36,272 nucleotides of DNA from JAVBKA01 sp031546715 (lineage in GTDB: Bacteria > Bacillota > Clostridia > Oscillospirales > UBA929), in NCBI GenBank assembly GCA_031546715.1, contig JAVBKA010000035.1, forward strand, positions 1 to 36,272. The letters run 5' to 3'. Positions 31,769-36,272 of the stretch are shown in pieces (position 1 is the stretch's first letter; every line of letters starts with the position of its first letter). The translations under genes were made by a program, and so were the position numbers. The notes below the pieces were generated by a model. That model ran no database searches. It saw only the letters and a list, made by a program, of their open reading frames with translations, and was not told the DNA's origin.

Positions 31769-33637
31769 GTGAATGATATCAAAAATTTTACATTAGACAG
31801 TAAGGTCAGAGATATATACGCAAATCCAGTGGGGCATGACGCAATTGAGAAGGTTTTGCTTCAATTAAACGTTAAGCCATGGCTGATAACAAACCCAGTA
31901 GTCGCAAGCATTTCATTAAAACAACTGGCGGCGATGACGAAGAAAACAGTGGATGAGTCATTTTATACTGCGCTTATTAATCTTCTCAATACTGAGGGGA
32001 GTACGCCGAAAAATCAGCGTTCTCTTGCCCCAAAATGGTGGAAGGAAGCCGTTATTTATCAAATATACCCCCGTAGCTTTTATGACAGCAACGGTGACGG
32101 CATTGGCGACCTTCAAGGTATAATTTCCAAACTGGATTATTTGTCCGAGCTTGGTGTTGACGCGCTGTGGCTATCTCCGGTTTATGATTCTCCAAATGAT
32201 GATAATGGCTACGATATCCGTAATTACAGGCAGATTATGGACGATTTTGGCACTATGGAGGACTTTAATCAGCTTTTAAGTGCCGCCCATAGCCATGGTA
32301 TGCGCCTGATTATGGATTTAGTTGTAAATCACACCTCTGATGAACATGAGTGGTTTAAAGAAGCCTTGGCAGGAAATCCTGTCTATCGGGATTATTATCA
32401 CTTAAAAAAGTCTAAAAAAGTGCCCAACAACTGGGAATCTTTTTTCGGCGGCTCAGCGTGGAATCAGTATGGCGAGGATTGGGGCTTGCACCTTTTTTCA
32501 AAAAAGCAGATGGATTTGAACTGGGATAATCCGACAATGCGGCAGGACGTTTATGACATGATTCGCTGGTGGCTGAGCAAAGGTGTAGACGGCTTTAGGC
32601 TAGATGTCATAAACTATATTTCAAAAACGGAGGGCTTGCCTGACGGTAACGAGTTTATTGGCAAGCTCATGGGCTTTTCTGGCGTGGAGAAGTACTTTTA
32701 CGGTCCGCATTTGCATGAATATTTAGCAGAAATGCAGCGCGAAGCCTTTGCGCCCTTTGACGCTTTTACGGTGGGTGAAACCCCAGGGGTAGGCATTGAA
32801 ATGGCAAAGCTCCTTGCTGAAGAGCATCGCAAGGAGCTTGATATGGTATTTGCCTTTGACATTTTAGAAATGCCCGGAAAGACACGTTTTGACCAATACA
32901 TCTACGACTTAAACTATCTAAAAAGCTATATGATTAACTGGCAGGAAAACTATACAGGCTGGATGAGCCTGTTTTGGGATAACCATGACAACCCCAGAAT
33001 GCTGTCCAAAATTGACCCAACCGGCGTTTACAGCATAGTTCTTGCGAAGCTGCTTGCAGTTATACAATTCACGCTAAGAGGTACTGTTTTTCTGTTTCAA
33101 GGGCAGGAGCTTGGTGCTGTCAACGGTGATTTTAAGGATATCAGCCAGTTTAGAGATGTTGAAAGTATCAACATGTACAGTTCTGAGCTGTCAAAAGGCT
33201 CTACTTCGGAGGCTGCGTTTAAAAAGGTGATGTCGGGCAGCCGTGACCACGCCCGAATTCCACTCAAGTGGACAAATGAAGGCGGTTTTTCCTTTGGAGA
33301 GCCTTGGCTGCAAGCGTCTGTAAGTATGCCGTCGGCGGAGCATCAAAGGAAAGATTCGACCTCGGTTTTGAGCTTTCACAAAAGGCTAGTCGCCCTGCGT
33401 AAATCGACAAAAGCGTTTACATATGGCGATGTTAGCTTTGAGCATAAGCATACTAAAGACTATTTTTATTACAAGCGTAGCATAAAGGGAGAAGTCTACA
33501 TTGTGGAATGTAACTTGTCGCCTCATCCGCTCAAACGTCCGACAAAGCCGAAGGGTGAGGTTGTTATATGCAACTACGCGGGACGAGAGAGCTTTTTAAG
33601 ACCCTATGAAGCGGTTATCTATCGCGGGGATTGCTGA
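31769..33637 (+). CDS. GH13 alpha-glucosidase / oligo-1,6-glucosidase with N-terminal helical domain
   Basis: A retaining alpha-glucosidase of about 622 aa. From residue ~88 the GH13_31-type barrel is complete: YQIYPRSFYDSNGDGIGDL, LVVNHTSDEH, nucleophile Asp279 in DGFRLDVIN, acid/base Glu337 in FTVGETPG and Asp407 in WDNHD. The first ~85 residues are an extra helical domain (NPVGHDAIEKVLLQ... SLKQLAAMTKKT). No signal peptide, so it is cytosolic; isomalto-oligosaccharides, sucrose or maltose-like sugars are possible substrates. The frame is open from GTG 31769, but GAGGTG itself looks like the ribosome binding site for ATC 31778. It ends the operon; a terminator follows. Confidence 0.88.
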   Translation: MNDIKNFTLDSKVRDIYANPVGHDAIEKVLLQLNVKPWLITNPVVASISLKQLAAMTKKTVDESFYTALINLLNTEGSTPKNQRSLAPKWWKEAVIYQIYPRSFYDSNGDGIGDLQGIISKLDYLSELGVDALWLSPVYDSPNDDNGYDIRNYRQIMDDFGTMEDFNQLLSAAHSHGMRLIMDLVVNHTSDEHEWFKEALAGNPVYRDYYHLKKSKKVPNNWESFFGGSAWNQYGEDWGLHLFSKKQMDLNWDNPTMRQDVYDMIRWWLSKGVDGFRLDVINYISKTEGLPDGNEFIGKLMGFSGVEKYFYGPHLHEYLAEMQREAFAPFDAFTVGETPGVGIEMAKLLAEEHRKELDMVFAFDILEMPGKTRFDQYIYDLNYLKSYMINWQENYTGWMSLFWDNHDNPRMLSKIDPTGVYSIVLAKLLAVIQFTLRGTVFLFQGQELGAVNGDFKDISQFRDVESINMYSSELSKGSTSEAAFKKVMSGSRDHARIPLKWTNEGGFSFGEPWLQASVSMPSAEHQRKDSTSVLSFHKRLVALRKSTKAFTYGDVSFEHKHTKDYFYYKRSIKGEVYIVECNLSPHPLKRPTKPKGEVVICNYAGRESFLRPYEAVIYRGDC

Positions 33638-33645
33638 TAAAGCGC

Positions 33646-33675
33646 AAATGGCGGCAGATTTCTGCCGCCATTTTT
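33646..33675. terminator. Terminator after the GH13 gene
   Basis: AAATGGCGGCAGA (33646-33658) pairs perfectly with TCTGCCGCCATTT (33661-33673) and further T follow. The symmetric A and T flanks may stop the convergent sigG remnant too. Confidence 0.9.
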
Positions 33676-33716
33676 GTTCCCGAATCCGCACAGCGGCGTG
33701 ACTATGATGTGTGGTG

Positions 33717-34208
33717 CTATAGATATTTTTTTATCTGGCTAATTGCATTTTTTTCTAGCCGTGAGACTTGTGCCTGGGATATACCTATTTCCGACGCCAC
33801 CTCGATCTGCGTTCTGCCGTCAAAAAAACGAAGAGCGAGAATGTGGCGTTCGCGGTCGTTGAGATGTCTGATTGCTTCTTTTAGGGCGATATGCTCAAGC
33901 CAGCGGTCGTCGTTATTGTTATTGTCAGAAACCTGATCCATGACACAGACAGAGTCTGCGCCGTCTGTATACACAGGTTCAAAAAGGGAGATAGGGTCTA
34001 AAATTGCATCCAAGGCGAGGACTACGTCTGCTCTGGGTATTCCGAGAGCAAGGGCTATTTCGTCCATGGTGGGTTCTTTTTGAGAGGTGGACATCAGCTT
34101 CTCTTTGGCTTGCAAAATTTTGTAAGCTGTATCTCTGATGGACCTTGAAACTCTTATTGAGCTGTTGTCTCTGAGATAGCGCCGAATTTCTCCAATAATC
34201 ATTGGCAT
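33717..34208 (-). pseudogene. sigG: N-terminally truncated forespore sigma factor SigG
   Basis: The 163 residues match the C-terminal two thirds of SigG: MPMIIGEIRRYLRDN and RVSRSIRDTAYK, then SLFEPVYTDGAD, VMDQVSD, LNDRERHILALRFFDGRTQ and the helix-turn-helix GISQAQVSRLEK. Regions 3 and 4 (-35 recognition) are intact. Complete SigG is about 260 aa; the first ~95 residues with the core-binding parts of region 2 are absent. Upstream codons in frame read Y-I-V before a TAA three codons above the ATG, so homology stops near FSTYAVPM. There is no Shine-Dalgarno sequence. A gene fragment fused next to an ABC operon by deletion is the simplest reading; a misassembled junction is the alternative. 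Confidence 0.82.
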
Positions 34209-34245
34209 GACTATATATTATCGAAAATCAGCAATTGCAAGGGCT

Positions 34246-34983
34246 TCACCGTTCGGCAACGGCGGATATCCTCCATCGGCACAGCCGTTTTTCAAGCATA
34301 TCCACTGAAAAGACCAGCATAAAACCGATTAGTCCCAGCCAGAGCATTCCCAAATACATTTTTGCATAGTCAAGACATACCCACATGTCCATAATAAAAT
34401 ACCCCATGCCGAACTTAGTGCCGTAGGTTTCAGTGAAGAACAGCACCGAAACTCCCGTTGCAAAGCCGATTCGCAGAGAGCTAAGGATATTGGGTACGGA
34501 GGCGGGGATTAAAATTTCTTTTATTATCCACTTTGGCTCCGCTTTTACGGCATTAAAGGGTATAAAATATTCATGAGGAATGTTTTTGACCCCGTCCCGG
34601 ACGGATATAATAATTTGAAAAACCATAACCAATACAATCAGGAATATTTTAGAATTGTCTCCGATGCCAAACATCAGCATAACCAAGGGCAAAAGAGCTA
34701 TTTTTGGTATGGGATTTATTACATACAAAATCGGAGATACCAACCCATCGGCTTTCTTGCTGTACCCAAGTAAAAGCCCAACTGGTATGCCGATAACCAG
34801 CGAGATACTCGCACCTACGAACAGGCGAAACAGACTGTACAGACTGTGCAAAATAAGCTCGCTGCCACACTGGGTAAAAGCAATGACGATGTCTAGGGGC
34901 GACTTAAACACCATTCGTTGCAAAACCATTGCAAGCCCTTGCCAGACAAGAATTATTACCGCACCCACAATTAATTTTTTCAT
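34246..34983 (-). CDS. ABC transporter permease (SsuC/TauC/ThiX type)
   Basis: The 245-aa membrane subunit of a NitT/TauT-family importer with about six hydrophobic helices. The EAA-like loop is EYFIPFNAVKAEPKWIIKEILIPASVPNIL, cut here only by spacing, and PIPKIALLPLVMLMFGIGDNS is the family hallmark. Its ATG overlaps the ATPase stop by four bases. The stop is 37 bases upstream of the sigG remnant. Substrates in this family include thiamine precursors (HMP), sulfonates, nitrate and riboflavin; none can be chosen from the permease. Confidence 0.88.
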   Translation of the reverse strand: MKKLIVGAVIILVWQGLAMVLQRMVFKSPLDIVIAFTQCGSELILHSLYSLFRLFVGASISLVIGIPVGLLLGYSKKADGLVSPILYVINPIPKIALLPLVMLMFGIGDNSKIFLIVLVMVFQIIISVRDGVKNIPHEYFIPFNAVKAEPKWIIKEILIPASVPNILSSLRIGFATGVSVLFFTETYGTKFGMGYFIMDMWVCLDYAKMYLGMLWLGLIGFMLVFSVDMLEKRLCRWRISAVAER

Positions 34984-35573
34984 ATATGAATTATTCTTCC
35001 GTTCATATACTCAGCCTCAAACGTGTCATGAGTGACAAAAACAGTGGTGATGGCTTTTTCACGCTGTAGGCTGAGGTAGAGCTTCATTATTTCCTCTTTA
35101 ATTTCCATGTCCAGAGCGGAAAACGGCTCGTCAAGTAAAATTATTTCTGGCTCATAATAAAAAACCTGACCTAAAACTACACGCTGATATTCTCCTCCGC
35201 TGAGCCTGTTGGAAAACTTATCGCGCAGCTCATAAATGCCGAGACGTTTCATTAGGGCAGTAAGTCGTTCATCGTCAGATGGCTGGGCTGTGGTTTTTAC
35301 TTTATGGAGTAAGGCTACGTTTTGAAGAGCTGTTTTCCATGGAAGCAAGCATTTGTTTTGCGGAACGAAACCCAAGGCAGCCTCAGCTTTAAAGCTAAGA
35401 CTGCCGTCAAAATCTTTGTGAAGCCCTGCTATGATTTTTAGCAGGGTTGATTTGCCTGAGCCGGATTTACCGATTACTGTCACCGTTTCACCTTTTTGGA
35501 CAGTAAGCTGAAAATCTCTCAAGGCGCAGACCTCGTCACCATAAAACGCCTTTTGGATTTGAAGCTCAATCAT
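34980..35573 (-). CDS. ABC transporter ATP-binding protein (SsuB/TauB/ThiZ type)
   Basis: A 197-aa ATPase: Walker A GKSGSGKST, Q-loop VPQNKCLLPWKTA, signature LSGGEYQRV, Walker B ILLDEPFSALD and H-switch VTHD. It is about 50 residues shorter than most relatives, lacking the C-terminal extension, but all catalytic motifs are present. Two ATP sites would come from a homodimer. The start overlaps the 3' end of the binding-protein gene by eight bases. Confidence 0.9.
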   Translation of the reverse strand: MIELQIQKAFYGDEVCALRDFQLTVQKGETVTVIGKSGSGKSTLLKIIAGLHKDFDGSLSFKAEAALGFVPQNKCLLPWKTALQNVALLHKVKTTAQPSDDERLTALMKRLGIYELRDKFSNRLSGGEYQRVVLGQVFYYEPEIILLDEPFSALDMEIKEEIMKLYLSLQREKAITTVFVTHDTFEAEYMNGRIIHI

Positions 35574-36272
35574 AGTTAAAGACTAAGTTTTTGTATTCAA
35601 AGGTTTCCTTTATAAGCTCTTTGCTTAAAAGCCATTCCATTCCGCTGGCTACTGTAGCTTCGTCTGGCAGCTTTGCGTGCTCGTATTTAGGCAGTTCAAT
35701 GTCGTTTGCGGCGGCGGGGAGTGCCATTTCTTCAATGACGGCGGGCATAAACTCGCTTTTGTCATGAGTGGAGATGTAATCCACGGCTTTGTTATATGCG
35801 TCATAGAAATCCTTGATTTCCTTTTTCTTACTTTCGGTGGTTGCCTTGGTGAAAATGAAAACGCCCGGATTAATTCCCAAATCTGTGGACAACTTTAGAA
35901 GCGTTCCGCCTGAAGACACAGCGGCGGTGACATATGGCTCGGGCACAGCAATTGCAGAAATTTGATTATTGCTTAAAAGCTCCAGTCTGCTCGGGATTTT
36001 TGGCACTGCTGTTTTATTAACTGTTATATCTGTTCCACTGTCCTTGATAACCATATCGGTCATAAATTCGATGACTGTGTTCAGGCTAAGACCAATGTCC
36101 TTGCCGTTAAGACCCGCAACTGTGTCAATACCTGAGTCTTTAGAGGCAATTATGCCGTATTTTCCGTGGGTCATAGAGGTTATATAGACAGGGAAGCCGC
36201 CATTGTGGGCAAGACCGACGGCTAAAACGTCTGATATCGTACCGTCAAGGCTGTTTGCAAAAAGTGCGGTGT
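35566..36272 (-). CDS. ABC substrate-binding protein, NMT1/THI5-like (5' end outside the window)
   Basis: The frame is open through the window edge; I read back to 36270 (TALFANSLDGTISDVLAVGL...), so about 235 residues of the C-terminal part are visible and the signal peptide is not. SKDSGIDTVAGLNGKDIGLS, SRLELLSNNQISAIAVPEPY and NPGVFIFTKATTESKKKEI are typical of the periplasmic-binding fold of the NMT1/SsuA class that binds thiamine precursors, sulfonates or similar small compounds. The MTHGKYG methionine at 36174 is internal. Operon order is binding protein, ATPase, permease. Confidence 0.85.
   Translation of the reverse strand, partial: TALFANSLDGTISDVLAVGLAHNGGFPVYITSMTHGKYGIIASKDSGIDTVAGLNGKDIGLSLNTVIEFMTDMVIKDSGTDITVNKTAVPKIPSRLELLSNNQISAIAVPEPYVTAAVSSGGTLLKLSTDLGINPGVFIFTKATTESKKKEIKDFYDAYNKAVDYISTHDKSEFMPAVIEEMALPAAANDIELPKYEHAKLPDEATVASGMEWLLSKELIKETFEYKNLVFNYD

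Noticed and set aside
33631..33936. 101-aa plus-strand open frame after the GH13 gene
   Set aside because: It begins inside the GH13 end, runs through a strong terminator and is antisense to the sigG remnant; no family resemblance.

Overview
The window looks like a chromosomal segment of an anaerobic Bacillota (Clostridia-type) bacterium. The signs are strong AGGAGG-type ribosome binding sites, lipobox lipoproteins, two tiny ferredoxins, a BMP-family nucleoside ABC transporter, a formate/nitrite-family channel and a fragment of the forespore sigma factor SigG. No phage, plasmid, CRISPR or rRNA is visible. One tRNA is present: tRNA-Arg(ACG), minus strand, 14590-14665.

Layout. (1) 1-6.1 kb: a nucleoside salvage operon from one promoter (156-184): deoC, cdd, a BMP lipoprotein, and an ABC ATPase with two permeases. 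(2) 6.1-7.9 kb: an ABC-F ribosome-protection-type ATPase with its own promoter and a long leader ending in a strong terminator hairpin, the layout of drug-sensing attenuation. (3) 7.9-11 kb: a 41-aa hydrophilic protein, a DUF1624/HGSNAT-like membrane protein coupled to the GTPase-family protein YchF, a 2[4Fe-4S] ferredoxin and purC. (4) 11-17.1 kb, mostly minus strand: a patatin-like lipase, a C39-like cysteine-peptidase lipoprotein, a MazEF toxin-antitoxin pair, the tRNA, an aldo/keto reductase with ferredoxin domain, and an SDR epimerase. This part is rich in short inverted repeats: three copies of a 42-bp hairpin and a 159-bp element with 23-bp inverted ends. (5) 17.2-27.3 kb: a sugar-phosphate nucleotidyltransferase and a NahK-like N-acetylhexosamine 1-kinase; a membrane protein of unknown role; a small ferredoxin with an uncharacterised partner; an orphan OppA lipoprotein; a second epimerase; an FNT channel; and a GH94 enzyme that resembles N,N'-diacetylchitobiose phosphorylase closely. 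(6) 27.4-33.6 kb: a probable operon of an O-antigen-ligase-like polymer enzyme, a CHASE2/HD-GYP c-di-GMP phosphodiesterase and a GH13 alpha-glucosidase. (7) 33.7-36.3 kb, minus strand: a NitT/TauT/ThiXYZ-type ABC operon that runs into a sigG gene lacking its first ~95 codons.

How the genes fit together. Phosphorolysis of chitobiose (GH94) would give GlcNAc-1-P plus GlcNAc; the NahK-like kinase would convert the GlcNAc to GlcNAc-1-P; the nucleotidyltransferase would make UDP-GlcNAc. This is an inference from three families in one 10-kb region, not an operon. The points most worth a second look are the truncated sigG next to an unrelated ABC operon, the ABC-F leader, the two repeat families, and three plus-strand genes where the only good Shine-Dalgarno sequence points at an ATT or ATC codon.
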